A stretch of 64,000 nucleotides of DNA from the NCBI RefSeq assembly GCF_904849725.1, contig NC_058524.1:551431763-551495762 (forward strand), written 5' to 3'. This stretch comes from Hordeum vulgare subsp. vulgare. Its lineage: Eukaryota > Streptophyta > Magnoliopsida > Poales > Poaceae. The position numbers and the translations under genes were made by a program. Positions within the stretch are counted from its first letter, which is position 1. Every line of letters begins with the position of its first letter. Positions 12,101 to 23,066 of this stretch are shown here, piece after piece. Under the pieces are notes generated by a model. The model was not told the DNA's origin, made no database searches, and saw only the letters and a program-made list of their open reading frames with translations.

Positions 12101-14351
12101 ACTCCTGCAAAATGTTAATGACAGTAGGAGGCAAAGAGGATGGCATGTCCTCAAATGAAAATAATACCTCTTTGCAGACGAAAGCATAGCAAACAGATGT
12201 AGTGATATCCAAATCAGTAATATCGGATTTAGTGGCAAGTAAACAACCACTTTTCAGTTTTATTTCAGAGGCAACACTAGATGATGATATATTAGGCTTA
12301 TTGTGTTGCTCAAATTCTTTTGCTACAATCTGATTTTCACTCTTATGTAGGTCTTGTTTTGCTTTACTAGCTCTAGCAATGTCATCTTTCATAATATGTT
12401 CATGAGACATAGGAAGCAAAGTTATATTTTGATCCTTATGAACAAGAGTATACTGATTTGTTCTACCATGGTGTACAGAATTTTTATCAAATTGCCATGG
12501 TCTACCAAGTAAAACGGAGCATGCTTGCATGGGTACCACATCACAATCAACAAAATCAGAATATGTAGCAATGCTAAAATGCACACGAACAGTACGTGTT
12601 ACCTTAACCTTGCCACTGTTGTTGAACCACTGGATATAATAAGGATGAGGATGTGGTCTGGTGGTGAGAGATAGCTTCTCCACCATCTCCATGCTAGCTA
12701 AGTTGTTGCAACTCCCTCCATCGATGATTACGCGAACAGAACGTTCCTTTACCACTCCCTTAGTATGGAACAAGTTGTGCCTCTGATTTTGTTCAACCTG
12801 TGTTACCTGCACACTTAAAACACGTTGAGCAACTAAGCTTTCATACCTGTCAGCGTAGTCAGCAGCCATGTATTGTGTCTCTTGTGCAGTATCATCTACA
12901 CCCCGTTCTTCACTTGCAATAAGAGCCAGAGTCTCCTCGTCATAATCACTAGCGGAGTCATATCCACCATCCTCAGTAATAATCATCACACGCTTGGATG
13001 GACACTCTCTCGCATAATGACCTCCACCCTTGCAACGACGACAGATAACCTCATGTGTTTGCCCTGTAGATGCAGTGGATGAAGAAGAACTCTGTGCGGG
13101 CCCAGAAGGTGTACTCTTGGCGAACGATGGTGTAGGGGCCTGTTTCCTGGCATCTCTGGTGGAATTGGCGGCTGAAACAGGTGGTGCGGATGCAGGAGGA
13201 CGTGTTGAAGTAGACGTGGTTCGTGGCGTCCATGAGGGAGTGCGACCTGCAGAAAAGTTAGTTCTTGCCAAAGCCTGTCGATCCTGCACTTCACGTTCAG
13301 CTTTGCAAGCAAGATGGAATAAACGAGTGATAGTGTTATAATCCTTATATTCTAGAATAGTCTGAATATCTCTATTTAGTCCACCCATAAAACGTGCAAG
13401 CATAGCTTCATTGTCCTCAACAATACCACATCTAATCATGCCAGTTTGTAATTCCTGATAATATTCTTCTACAGACTTTTTTCCTTGTCTTAAACGCTGC
13501 AAGTTTTGAAGTAAGTCTCGTTGATAATATGGTGGAACCCAACGAGTACGCATAGCAGTTTTCAAAGCAGCCCAAGTAGCTGGAATATTAGCATGATGTA
13601 TTCGACAATATTCAGACCACCAAACACAAGCAAAACTAGTGAAAGAACAAACAGCAGCAGCCACACGTCTATCTTCAGGAAATTGCAAGCATGTAAAACG
13701 TTGTTCTGTTTCTAACTCCCAAGTAAGATATAGATCAGGAACATAGCGACCATCAAAACTAGGAATATTCAATTTAACTTTAGGGAGATGGTCGTGATCC
13801 CGTACCTGAGGGTGTGGTGCATCCCTACCGTTGCGGTTGTATCCATGTGGACGACCGGCGGCTTGTCGTGGTGGTGGTTGTTGTTCCCCGTGCTGAACTG
13901 GAGCATGCTCTCCCTCAGCATCGTAATCACCATCGTAATCATCATCATAATCATCATGCTGCTCAGCCATAGAAACCTCAGCAGCAGCAGCAGCAGCACC
14001 AGCACCAGCACCAGCAGCAGCAGTTGGAGGATCAAGACCAATAAAAGGCTGCACGTGGCCGAGAGGCACGCGTCCCGGTCGTCGCCGTTGTTGTGGTTGA
14101 AGGGGAACAGAAGCTATAGCTGGTGGTGGTAATCTGGCAAGCACCTCATTGAACTTGGCATTCATCTTGGTGTCGAATTTCTGCTCCATACCGTCCAGCT
14201 TTTCCATGGCCTCTCCAAAGGTTGTTAGGAAACCCTGTACCTGCTGAGACATCATTTGCTGAAATTTATCATAAAGCTCCTGGTTGGTCAGGTTCTCCCA
14301 GTCGATCTCCTCGTCGTGTGATCCTGGCATGGTTAGCAGCAATAGGAACAC
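9177..14351 (-). CDS. Gypsy gag-pol polyprotein, full length and uninterrupted
   Basis: A 1724-residue Ty3/Gypsy polyprotein that supplies particle protein, protease, reverse transcriptase, RNase H and integrase. The second Met (residue 8, [11 protein letters not shown]) is a more likely start than the first. In order: a low-complexity Ala- and Asp-rich stretch (about 110-160); gag domain (about 190-390); CX2CX4HX4C zinc knuckle [17 protein letters not shown] (about 435-451); aspartic protease with IDGGSCNN (about 545); reverse transcriptase with [17 protein letters not shown] and YFDDILIYS (about 930); RNase H with [14 protein letters not shown] (about 1080); and integrase with an HHCC zinc finger (about 1265-1310) and a DDE core including [15 protein letters not shown] (about 1395) and [14 protein letters not shown]. 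No chromodomain is obvious at the C-terminus. There is no stop or frameshift, in contrast to the Angela copies. Confidence 0.95.
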   Translation of the reverse strand: MFLLLLTMPGSHDEEIDWENLTNQELYDKFQQMMSQQVQGFLTTFGEAMEKLDGMEQKFDTKMNAKFNEVLARLPPPAIASVPLQPQQRRRPGRVPLGHVQPFIGLDPPTAAAGAGAGAAAAAAEVSMAEQHDDYDDDYDGDYDAEGEHAPVQHGEQQPPPRQAAGRPHGYNRNGRDAPHPQVRDHDHLPKVKLNIPSFDGRYVPDLYLTWELETEQRFTCLQFPEDRRVAAAVCSFTSFACVWWSEYCRIHHANIPATWAALKTAMRTRWVPPYYQRDLLQNLQRLRQGKKSVEEYYQELQTGMIRCGIVEDNEAMLARFMGGLNRDIQTILEYKDYNTITRLFHLACKAEREVQDRQALARTNFSAGRTPSWTPRTTSTSTRPPASAPPVSAANSTRDARKQAPTPSFAKSTPSGPAQSSSSSTASTGQTHEVICRRCKGGGHYARECPSKRVMIITEDGGYDSASDYDEETLALIASEERGVDDTAQETQYMAADYADRYESLVAQRVLSVQVTQVEQNQRHNLFHTKGVVKERSVRVIIDGGSCNNLASMEMVEKLSLTTRPHPHPYYIQWFNNSGKVKVTRTVRVHFSIATYSDFVDCDVVPMQACSVLLGRPWQFDKNSVHHGRTNQYTLVHKDQNITLLPMSHEHIMKDDIARASKAKQDLHKSENQIVAKEFEQHNKPNISSSSVASEIKLKSGCLLATKSDITDLDITTSVCYAFVCKEVLFSFEDMPSSLPPTVINILQEFADVFPQDVPPGLPPIRGIEHQIDLIPGASLPNRAPYRTNPEETKEIMRQVQELLDKGYIRESLSPCAVPIILVPKKDGTSRMCVDCRGIHNITIRYRHPIPRLDDMLDELSGSIIFSKVDLRSGYHQIRMKLGDEWKTAFKTKFGLYEWLVMPFGLTNAPSTFMRLMNEVLRAFIGRFVVVYFDDILIYSRSLEDHLDHLRAVFTALRDARLFGNLGKCTFCTDRVSFLGYVVTPQGIEVDKAKIEAIESWPQPKTVTQVRSFLGLAGFYRRFVRDFSTIAAPLNELTKKDVPYSWGTAQEEAFTVLKDKLTHAPLLQLPDFNKTFELECDASGIGLGGVLLQDGKPVAYVSEKLSGPSLNYSTYDKELYALVRTLETWQHYLWPKEFVIHSDHESLKHIKSQAKLNRRHAKWVEFIETFPYVIKHKKGKDNVIADALSRRYTMLSQLDFKIFGLETIKDQYVHDADFKDVLENCREGRTWNKFIINNGFVFRANKLCIPASSIRLLLLQEAHGGGLMGHFGVKKTEDVLATHFFWPRMRRDVERFVARCTTCQKAKSRLNPHGLYMPLPVPSVPWEDISMDFVLGLPRTKKGRDSIFVVVDRFSKMAHFIPCHKSDDAANVADLFFREIIRLHGVPNTIVSDRDAKFLSHFWRCLWAKLGTKLLFSTTCHPQTDGQTEVVNRSLSTMLRAVLKNNLKLWEECLPHIEFAYNRSLHSTTKMCPFEIVYGFLPRAPIDLLPIPSLEKVNFDAKERAELILKMHELTKENIERMNARYKLAGDKGRKHVVFAPGDLVWLHLRKDRFPDLRKSKLMPRAGGPFKVLEKINDNAYRLELPADFGVSPTFNIADLKPYLGEEDELPSRTTSVQEGEDDEDINTIATPTAPAAIHTGPVTRARARQLNYQVLSFIGNTSNVHEHMMLPKLDTFVVLMNEGPSMDKKDIRWSGMKHGKQGARAGENNGASLGDFRTLKPP

Positions 14352-15430
14352 AGCAAAATATGACCCTACAGACTACTAGGAAGTGGTGGGGGTGTGTCAC
14401 AAATCTGTCAAGCAAATCTCAATTTCTTACAAATTCTTACCCAGCAGCAGGTGGCGATCGGCAACCGGTGTAGTCAAAACTCTCGAAGGTTGGATATAGC
14501 GATTGCCAGGTGGTGTCAAACACACGATGGAGATGTATGTGGAGCTGGGAAGGCTTATAATATGGTAGCAAGAAGGGTCAGCTATAATCAGTTCAGAGAT
14601 GCAAAATTGAAAAGACGCTCAACGACGGTACCGTGCTGGTCCTAGGCTAGATCGTACTAGAGACGCGAGCCTAGAACACCAACGAAGTCACGACGACACG
14701 TACTAATCAAGGGAAGAGCCACTCTGATTTTTTCTTTTTTTTCTTTTTTTTTTTTCAGGAAATCACTATAATGGCGAGTGGCTCAAAACTCTTCCCAAGG
14801 ACTAAAAACAGGATAGGGACGAAATTTTTTGTGGACACTTTTTTTTTTTTTTTAGCGGTGCGGGGCTGCGGCGGCCAAAAAAAATGCGAAAAAATCACTA
14901 TGATGGCGAGGGTCTCAAAACTCTTTAAAAAACCTAACAAAACGATAGGGAAAAAAAAATTCACCCCTCGAAATTTTGGCCTAAAAAGCGCTCTGGAAAG
15001 CGTGCCAGACTCTTTTTTTTTTCGAAACCTACTCAGGTAAGGAAACGCGAAATCGAAATCAAATAGATCTCGAAATTAACCTAAACCGAAACAGACTAGG
15101 ATGGTAATGGATATATGGTGGTGGTATATGGCAGCAAGGATAATGGTGGCGTGGTGGTGGTATATGATGAAATACGATGCGGTGACGGCGTGACAAACTA
15201 TGAACAGAACTCGAAACTCTAAAGAACTAGACACTAAGACCAGCAACTCGACACGACGATGTAACCGCAAATTCAACTAAGCAAACTACTGAAAAGATTA
15301 TGCAAAGGCTCAGATTGGTTCGGATATGATGATCTAAGCCTAATATTTTTTTTTGGCTGTTTCGTGGACGATAGGTATGAAGAACAGATCCGATCTAAAG
15401 ATGAAAAACTGGTAGAATCTCACCGAGCAA
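14352..15430 (-). other. Gypsy 5' untranslated leader
   Basis: About 1.1 kb between the primer site and gag, rich in T and A runs on the plus strand (14730-14760, 14838-14850, 15013-15020). It holds an imperfect direct repeat of about 70 bp (14761-14832 and 14893-14960). The small frames here are repeat-derived, with no protein-family match. Confidence 0.75.
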
Positions 15431-15448
15431 CCTGAAAATCTGATACCA
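15431..15448 (-). promoter_or_regulatory. Gypsy primer binding site
   Basis: On the minus strand, TGGTATCAGATTTTCAGG starts two bases after the LTR end. TGGTATCAGA is the common plant initiator-Met tRNA priming core; the rest is less canonical. Confidence 0.8.
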
Positions 15449-15450
15449 CT

Positions 15451-16056
15451 TGATAGAGGCGAAGTTGTCCCTGTCTTTCGATGAGATCGTGGATATCGTT
15501 TAGATGGAGTAGACTTTGACGATCCGACTACGAACGTGTGAGGACGTCGCGCCTTAGCAATCGCTAAACCAACTCCGAGAGGTTATTGATCACGCCGGAG
15601 CACGATCAACCTGACCACGAGGGTCTGTTTCCTGCACGCAAACGAAGAACAAGCAAGAAACCAAGATTGCAATCAGGATATTGCGAATATAAGAGAAAAG
15701 CTTTATTGATGAAGGTGGGGTTCTGTGACGTCTTTGTCTGGTCGTAGAACACAAACGAAGAACGCGAAGTTGCAGCTATGGCGAACTTGAAATCTAAACA
15801 AAACCCAAGTCTAAACGGTACCCTAAGGGCTGTATATATGAGGGAAAAGAGAGGCAATTTCGTAACCCTTGGGGAAGGGTTCCGAAAACAGCCCTAGTCT
15901 CGGTTTCCCCACACATACGGACTCTAAAAATAGCCTATATTATGGTATTTCGAAATTACATGGACCTGGCCCAAAAATAAGGTGGCGCAACACCTATAAT
16001 AGCCTATGGACGAAATTAATAAAGTGGGGTCTTGAATATTTCGTCCAAAGTCTTCA
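15451..16056 (-). repeat. Gypsy 5' LTR, shared with the truncated upstream copy
   Basis: This is the same 606-bp LTR as 8563-9168, with one mismatch by eye. Its lower-coordinate end adjoins the primer site of the complete element. Its other end adjoins the pol 3' end of a second copy, so it serves as 5' LTR for one and 3' LTR for the other. Confidence 0.85.
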
Positions 16057-16064
16057 TGCTCTCC

Positions 16065-17045
16065 TTATGGTGGCTTTAAAGTGCGGAAATCACCAAGGGA
16101 AGCTCCATTGTTCTCTCCCGCGCGTGCCCCTTGTTTGCCATGCTTCATCCCGCTCCAACGGATATCCTTCTTGTCCATGCTAGGTCCTTCATTCATGAGA
16201 ACAACAAAAGTATCTAACTTAGACAGCATCATATGTTCATGAACATTAGAAGTATTCCCAATAAACGAAAGTACCTGGTAATTCAATTGGCGTGCACGAG
16301 CTCTAGTAACTGGTCCAGTATGTATAGCAGCTGGTGCTGTGGGTGTAGCAATGGTATTGATGTCCTCATCATCCTCCCCTTCTTGAACTGAAGTCGTCCT
16401 CGACGGAAGCTCATCTTCCTCACCCAAATATGGCTTCAAATCTGCAATGTTAAAAGTGGGACTAACCCCAAAATCTGCAGGCAGCTCAAGTCGATATGCG
16501 TTATCATTTATTTTTTCTAACACTTTGAAAGGACCACCAGCACGCGGCATTAGCTTTGACTTACGCAAATCCGGAAACCTATCCTTACGCAAATGCAACC
16601 AAACAAGATCTCCAGGTGCAAAGACAACATGTTTTCTACCCTTATCTCCAGCAAGTTTATATCTAGCATTCATGCGCTCAATGTTTTCCTTAGTTAACTC
16701 ATGCATCTTCAATATCAATTCAGCACATTCTTTAGCATCAAAATTAACCTTCTCCGAAGATGGAATAGGTAACAAATCAATAGGTGCACGAGGTAGGAAA
16801 CCATACACAATTTCAAAAGGGCACATCTTTGTAGTAGAATGCAGCGAACGATTATAAGCAAATTCAATATGAGGCAAGCATTCTTCCCACAGTTTTAGAT
16901 TGTTCTTCAAAACAGCCCTAAGCATAGTAGACAAAGATCTATTGACTACTTCAGTTTGTCCATCAGTTTGGGGGTGACATGTAGTACTAAAAAGCAATTT
17001 TGTCCCCAACTTAGCCCATAAACATCGCCAAAAGTGGCTAAGAAA
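16065..17045 (-). pseudogene. Truncated second copy of the Gypsy pol 3' end
   Basis: This is the C-terminal third of the same polyprotein: the end of the integrase from [14 protein letters not shown], with [15 protein letters not shown] and [19 protein letters not shown], then the same C-terminal tail and stop as 9177. It differs from the full copy by a handful of residues (for example Ser for Leu near the IDLLPIP segment, Cys for Arg in AKERAE, Ser for Pro in MMLPKLD). It lacks everything upstream: the DNA stops matching at 17045, where Angela-A pol resumes in the opposite direction. The apparent Met at 17054 lies in the Angela sequence and is not a real start. Confidence 0.9.
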
Positions 17046-19863
17046 TTTGAGCATGAATATTGTATCAGGGTCTTGCTTAATGCGAGACGGCTACTCATTT
17101 AAGTCAGAGAATAATGGTTGCTCTATTTATATGAGTGATATGTTTTATGGTCATGCTCCGCTGGTGAATGCTTTATTCTTGATGAATCTCGATCGTGATG
17201 TTACACATATTCATAGTGTGAGTACCAAAAGATGTAAAGTTGATAATGATAGTCCCACATACTTGTGGCACTGCCGCCTTGGTCATATCGGTGTTAAGCG
17301 CATGAAGAAGCTCCATACTGATGGACTATTAGAGTCTCTTGACTTTGAATCATTTGACACATGCGAACCGTGCCTCATGGGCAAGATGACTAAGACTCCA
17401 TTCTCAGGAATAATGGAGAGAGCAACCGACTTATTGGAAATAATACATACTGATGTGTGTGGTCCAATGAACGTTGAAGCTCGCGGTGGCTATCGTTATG
17501 TTCTCACTCTCACCGATGATTTAAGTAGGTATGGGTATATCTACTTGATGAAGCTCAAATCTGAGACATTTCAAAAGTTCAAGGAATTTCAGAGTGAGGT
17601 CGAGAATCAACGTGACAGAAAAATTAAGCGTCTACGATCTGATCGTGGAGGAGAATATTTGAGTCACGAGTTTGGCACACACCTAAGGAAGTGTGGAATC
17701 GTTTCACAACTGACGTCGCCTGGCACACCGCAACGCAACGGAGTGTCTGAACATCGTAATCGCACTTTATTAGATATGGTACGATCGATGATGTCTCTTA
17801 CCGACTTACCGCTATCATTTTCAGGATACGCATTAGAAACTGCAGCATTCACTTTAAATAGGGCACCGTCTAAATCCGTTGAGACGACATCGTATGAACT
17901 ATGGTTTGGCAAGAAACCTAAGTTGTCATTTCTTAAAGTTTGGGGCTGCGATGCTTATGTGAAGAAACTTCAACCAGAAAATCTCGAACCCAAAACGGAG
18001 AAATGCGTATTCATAGGATACCCTAAGGAAACTATTGGGTATACCTTCTATCTTAGATCCGAAGGTAAAACCTTTGTTGCCAAGAACGGATCCTTTCTAG
18101 AGAAAGAGTTTCTCTCGAAAGAAGTAAGTGGGAGGAAAGTAGAACTTGATGAGGTAATTACACCCCCTCTCGAACAGGAAAGTAGCGCAGCGTGGGAAAT
18201 TGTTCTTCTGGCGCCTGCACCAACTGAAGAGGAAGTTAATGATAATGATCATGAAGCTTCGGATCAAGTTACTACTGAATCGCGAAGGTCCACAAGGGCA
18301 CGCTCCGGATCAGAGTGGTACGGCAACCCTGTGATGGAAATCATGTTGTTAGACAACGGTGAACCTTCGAACTATGAAGAAGCAATGGCGGGCCTGGATT
18401 CCAACAAATGGCTTGAAGCTATGAAATCCGAGATAGGATCCATGTATGAGAACAAAGTATGGACTTTGGTGGACTTGCCTGATGACCGGCGAGCCATAGA
18501 AAATAAATGGATCTTCAACAAGAAGACTGATGCAAACAGTAATGTAACCGTTTATAAAGCCCGACTTGTTGCAAAGGGTTTTCGAAAAATTCAAGGAATT
18601 GACTACGAAGAGACTTTCTCTCCCGCGGCGAAGCTAAAATCAGTTCGAATCATGTTAGCAATTGCCACCTTTTATGATTATGAAATTTGGCAAATGGACG
18701 TCAAAATAGTGTTCCTTAACGGGAACCTTAAGGAAGAGTTGTATATGATGCAACCAGAAGGTTTTGTCGACCCTAAGGGTGCTAACAAAGTGTGCAAGCT
18801 CCAGCGCTCCATCTATGGGCTGGTGCAAGCATCTCGGAGTTGGAACATTCGCTTTAATGAGGTGATTAAAGCGTTTGGGTTCATACAGGTTTACGGGGAA
18901 GCATGTCTGTACAAGAAAGCGAGTGGGAGCTCTGTAGCTTTCCTCATACTGTATGTGGATGACATATTATTGATGGGGAATAATATAGAGATGTTGGAGA
19001 GCATAAAGGCCTATTTGAACAAGAGTTTTTCAATGAAGGACCTTGGAGAAGCTGCATACATATTAGGCATCAAGATCTATAGAGATAGATCGAGACGCCT
19101 CATAGGTCTTTCGCAAAGTACACACCTTGACAAGATATTGAAGAAGTTCAATATGGAAAACTCAAAGAAAGGGTTCTTGCCAGTTTTGCAAGGTATGAGA
19201 TTGAGTAAGACTCAGTCACCGACCACGGCAGCAGATAGAGAGAAGATGAGTACTGTCCCCTACGCTTTAGCTGTAGGCTCTCTAATGTACGCCATGCTGT
19301 GTACCAGACCTGATATAAACCTTGCCATAAGTTTGGTAGGGAGGTACCAAAGTGATCTCGGTATGGAACACTCGACAGCGGTCAAGAATATCCTTAAGTA
19401 CCTGAAGAGGACTACGGAGATGTTTCTCGTTTATGGAGGTGACGAAGAGCTCGTCGTAAAGGGTTACGTCGACGCTAGCTTTGACACAGATCCGGATGAC
19501 TCTAAGTCACAGACCGGATACGTATATGTTTTGAATGGCGGGGCAGTGAGCTGGTGCAGCAGCAAGCAAGAAGTCGTGGCAGCATCTACATGTGAAGCGG
19601 AGTACATAGCTACTTCAGAAGCAGCTCATGAAGGAATTTGGATGAAGGAGCTCATCACCGACCTTGGAGTGGTTCCAAGCGCGTCGGGTCCAATGACACT
19701 CTTCTGTGATAACACTGGGGCCATTGCCATACCCAAGGAGCCCAGGTTTCACCGTAAGACGAAGCACATCAAACACCGCTACAACTCCATGCAGGACCAT
19801 GTCCATAGTGGAGTAATAGAGATTTGTAAAGTACATACGGATCTGAATGTTGCAGACCCTTGA
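17046..19863 (+). pseudogene. Angela-A pol (integrase, reverse transcriptase, RNase H), 5' truncated and 3' frameshifted
   Basis: This continues the Angela-A polyprotein after the Gypsy insertion, entering at the LSMNIVSGSC segment. It has the integrase zinc finger (HCRLGHIGVKRMKK ... CEPCLMGK, from 17270), the DDE core (TDVCGPMN near 17450, RSDRGGEY near 17636, NGVSEHRNRT near 17740), the reverse transcriptase (QMDVKIVFLNG near 18691, YVDDILLMG near 18952) and RNase H (YVDASFDTD, CEAEYIA, FCDNTGAIA). DVKIVFLNG departs from the DVK(M/T)AFLNG of its relatives. The frame ends at 19863 with ADP-stop, where the related copy reads on for about 25 residues (LTKPLPRPKHD...). This fits a small deletion at the junction. 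Frame-dependent expression is lost because the protease region upstream is gone. Confidence 0.92.
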
Positions 19864-19950
19864 CTAAACCTCTTCCACGAGCAAAACATGATCAACACCA
19901 TAATGGTATGGGTGTTCGATACATCACAATGTAACTAGATTATTGACTCT

Positions 19951-19966
19951 AGTGTAAGTGGGAGAC
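19951..19966 (+). promoter_or_regulatory. Angela-A polypurine tract
   Basis: AGTGTAAGTGGGAGAC lies directly before the 3' LTR start at 19967. The same tract, reversed, adjoins the Angela-B (23015-23030) and Angela-C (59630-59645) LTRs. Confidence 0.85.
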
Positions 19967-21180
19967 TGTTGGAAATATGCCCTAGAGGCAATAATAAAAT
20001 GGTTATTATCATATTTCCTTGTTCATGATAATCGTCTATTGTTCATGCTATAATTGTATTAACAGGAAACAGTAATACATGTGTGAATAAATAGATCACA
20101 ATGTGTCCCTAGAAAGCCTCTTGCTGGCTAGTTCGTTAGTCAATAGATGATCATGGTTTCCTGGTCATGGGCATTAGATGTCATTGATAACGGGATGACA
20201 TCATTGGGAGAATGATGTGATGGACAAGACCCAATCCTAAGCATAGCACTAGATCGTATTGTTCGTATGCTAAAGATTTTCTAATGTCAAGTGTCTTTTC
20301 CATCGACCGTGAGATTGTGCAACTCCCAGATACTGTAAGAGTGCTTTGGGTGTATCAAACATCACAACGTAACTGGGTGACTATAAAGGTGCACTACGGG
20401 TACCTCTGAAAGTGTCTGTTGGGTTGCTACGGATCGAGATCGGGATTTGTCACTCAGCGTGACGGAGAGGTATCTCTGGGCCCACTCGGTAGAACATCAT
20501 CATGAGCTCAATGTGACTAAGGAGTTAGTCACACGATGAGGTGCTACGGAACGAGTAAAGAGACTTACCGATAACGAGATTGAACAAGGTATAGGTATAC
20601 CGACGATCGAATCTCGGGCAAGTTCTATACCGACAGACAAAGGGAATTGTATACGGGATTGATTGAATCCTTGACATCGTGGTTCATCCGATGAAATCAT
20701 CGTGGAGCAAGTGGGAGCCACCATGGGTATCCAGACCCCGCTGATGGTTATTGGCCGGAGAGGTGTCTCGGTCATGTCTGCGTGTCTCCCGAACCCATAG
20801 GGTCTACACACTTAAGGTTCGATGACGCTAGGGTTATATGGAATTGTTATACGAGGTTACCGAAAGTTGTTCGGAGTCCCGGATGAGATCCCGGATGTCA
20901 CGAGGAGCTCCGTAATGGTCCGGATGTAAAGATTGATATATAGGATGGATGGTTTTGGACACCGGAAATGTTCCGGGCGTCACCGGTAGTGTACCGAGAC
21001 TACCGGGACCACCGGAGATGGTCCCGGGGGTCCACCAGGAGGGGCCACCAGCCCCAAGAGGTAGCATGGGCCAAAAGAGGGAGGGCAACCAGCCCAAAGT
21101 GGGTTGGTGTGCCTCCCACAAGGAGGCCCAAGGCACATGACGTGGAGAGGGGGGAAACCCTAGGCGCTGGTGGGCCTAAG
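19967..21180 (+). repeat. Angela-A 3' LTR, first part
   Basis: It starts TGTTGGAAATATGCCC and matches 4708-5921 with substitutions. It is cut at 21180 by Angela-B; the last five bases (CTAAG, 21176-21180) are the duplicated target. The LTR resumes at 30093. Confidence 0.93.
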
Positions 21181-23014
21181 TGTTGGGGAACGTCGCAAGG
21201 GAAACAAAAAATTTCCTACGCGCACGAAGACCTATCATGGTGATGTCCATCTACGAGAGGGGATGAGTGATCTACGTACCCTTGTAGATCGTACAGCAGA
21301 AGCGTTTAGAGAACGCGGTTGATGTAGTGGAACGTCCTCACGTCCCTCGATCCGCCCCGCGAACAATCCCGCGATCAGTCCCACGATCGAGTACCGAACG
21401 GACGGCACCTCCGCGTTCAGCACACGTACAGCTCGACGATGATCTCGGCCTTCTTGATCCAGCAAGAGAGATGGAGAGGTAGAAGAGTTCTCCGGCAGCG
21501 TGACGGCGCTCCGGAGGTTGGTGATGATCTTGTCTCAGCAGGGCTCCGCCCGAGCTCCGCAGAAACGCGATCTAGAGGAAAAACTATGGAGGTATGTGGT
21601 CGGGCAGCCGTGAGAAAGTCGTCTCAAATCAGCCCTAATTGCTCCATATATATAGGAGGAGGGAGGGGGGCCTTGCCTTGGGGTCCAAGGGACCCTCAAG
21701 GGGTCGGCCGAGCCAAGGGGGGGAGGACTCCCCCCCCCCCAAACCGAGTAGGACTTGGTTTGGTGGGAGGAGTCCCCCTCCCTTCCCACTTCCTCCCTCT
21801 TTTTTTTCTTTTCCTTTGATTTCTTATTCTTGGCGCATAGGCCCCCTTGGGGCTGTCCCACCAGCCCACTAAGGGATGGTGTGTCTCCCCAAAGCCTATG
21901 GGCTTCCCCGGGGTGGGTTGCCCCCCCCCCCCCCCCCAGTGAACTCCCGGAACCCATTCGTCATTCCCGGTACATTCCCGGTAACTCCGAAAACCTTCCG
22001 GTAATCAAATGAGGTCATCCTATATATCAATCTTCGTTTCCGGACCATTCCGGAAACCCTCGTGACGTCCGTGATCTCATCCGGGACTCCGAACAACATT
22101 CGGTAACCAACCATATAACTCAAATACGCATAAAACAACGTCGAACCTTAAGTGTGCAGACCCTGCGGGTTCGAGAACTATGTAGACATGACCCGAGAGA
22201 CTCCTCGGTCAATATCCAATAGCGGGACCTGGATGCCCATATTGGATCCTACATATTCCACGAAGATCTTATCGTTTGAACCTCAGTGTCAAGGATTCGT
22301 ATAATCCCGTATGTCATTCCCTTTGTCCTTCGGTATGTTACTTGCCCGAGATTCGATCGTCAGTATCCGCATACCTATTTCAATCTCGTTTACTGGCAAG
22401 TCTCTTTACTCGTTCCGTAATACAAGATCCCGCAACTTACACTAAGTTACATTGCTTGCAAGGCTTGTGTGTGATGTTGTATTACCGAGTGGGCCCCGAG
22501 ATACCTCTCCGTCATACGGAGTGACAAATCCCAGTCTTGATCCATACTAACTCAACTAACACCTTCGGAGATACCTGTAGAGCATCTTTATAGTCACTCA
22601 GTTATGTTGCGACGTTTGATACACATAAAGCATTCCTCCGGTGTCAGTGAGTTATAAGATCTCATGGTCATAGGAATAAATACTTGACACGCAGAAAACA
22701 GTAGCAACAAAATGACACGATCAACATGCTACGTCTATTAGTTTGGGTCTAGTCCATCACGTGATTCTCCCAATGACGTGATCCAGTTATCAAGCAACAA
22801 CACCTTGTTCATAATCAGAAGACACTAACTATCATCGATCAACTGGCTAGCCAACTAGAGGCATGCTAGGGACGGTGTTTTGTCTATGTATCCACACATG
22901 TAAATGAGTCTTCATTCAATACAATTATAGCATGGATAATAAACTATTATCTTGATATAGGAATTATAATAATAACTATACATTTATTATTGCCTCTAGG
23001 GCATAATTCCAACA
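21181..23014 (-). repeat. Angela-B 3' LTR (1834 bp)
   Basis: On the plus strand it runs TGTTGGGGAACG to AATTCCAACA. It is bordered by CTAAG on the left and the purine tract on the right. A TATA-like TATATATA lies near 21648-21655. The frames within (21439-21819, 21535-21957, 22276-22524 and others) recur in every LTR copy and are not genes. A C run lies near 21922-21938. Confidence 0.93.
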
Positions 23015-23030
23015 GTCTCCCACTTGCACT
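23015..23030 (-). promoter_or_regulatory. Angela-B polypurine tract
   Basis: On the minus strand this is AGTGCAAGTGGGAGAC, abutting the 3' LTR. It primes plus-strand DNA synthesis in this family. Confidence 0.85.
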
Positions 23031-23066
23031 AGAGTCAATAATCTAGCCCTCACATCACCATGTGAA

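Larger units (their letters stand above)
8563..17045 (-). mobile_element. Gypsy LTR retrotransposon in a truncated tandem (pol end, LTR, full body, LTR)
   Basis: Read on the minus strand, the order is: the 3' end of a pol gene (17045-16057), an LTR (16056-15451), a primer site, a leader, a complete gag-pol (14351-9177) and an LTR (9168-8563). The two copies share about 1.6 kb (8563-10164 against 15451-17045, offset exactly 6888) with about five substitutions by eye and no indel. The left border is a clean LTR end in Angela-A gag. The right border is not an LTR end but a break in pol joined to Angela-A at 17045/17046. The full copy looks capable of encoding all its proteins. I cannot name the family; the integrase and reverse transcriptase are Ty3/Gypsy type. 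Confidence 0.9.

Noticed and set aside
13788..14132. ORFs antisense to the low-complexity part of Gypsy gag
   Set aside because: Ile- and Ser-rich frames come from the repeated Ala/Asp codons of gag on the other strand.
16065..17054. 329-residue ORF as a complete gene
   Set aside because: Its first residues come from Angela-A sequence across the 17045/17046 junction; the rest is a truncated pol end.
21922..21938. Long C run (and G run near 61009)
   Set aside because: A homopolymer inside the Angela LTR, variable between copies; no separate meaning.
21439..22524. ORFs in 21439-22524 and matching ones at 28562-29602 and 60422-61521
   Set aside because: The same LTR sequence appears in three Angela LTR copies; the frames are by-products of the repeat.
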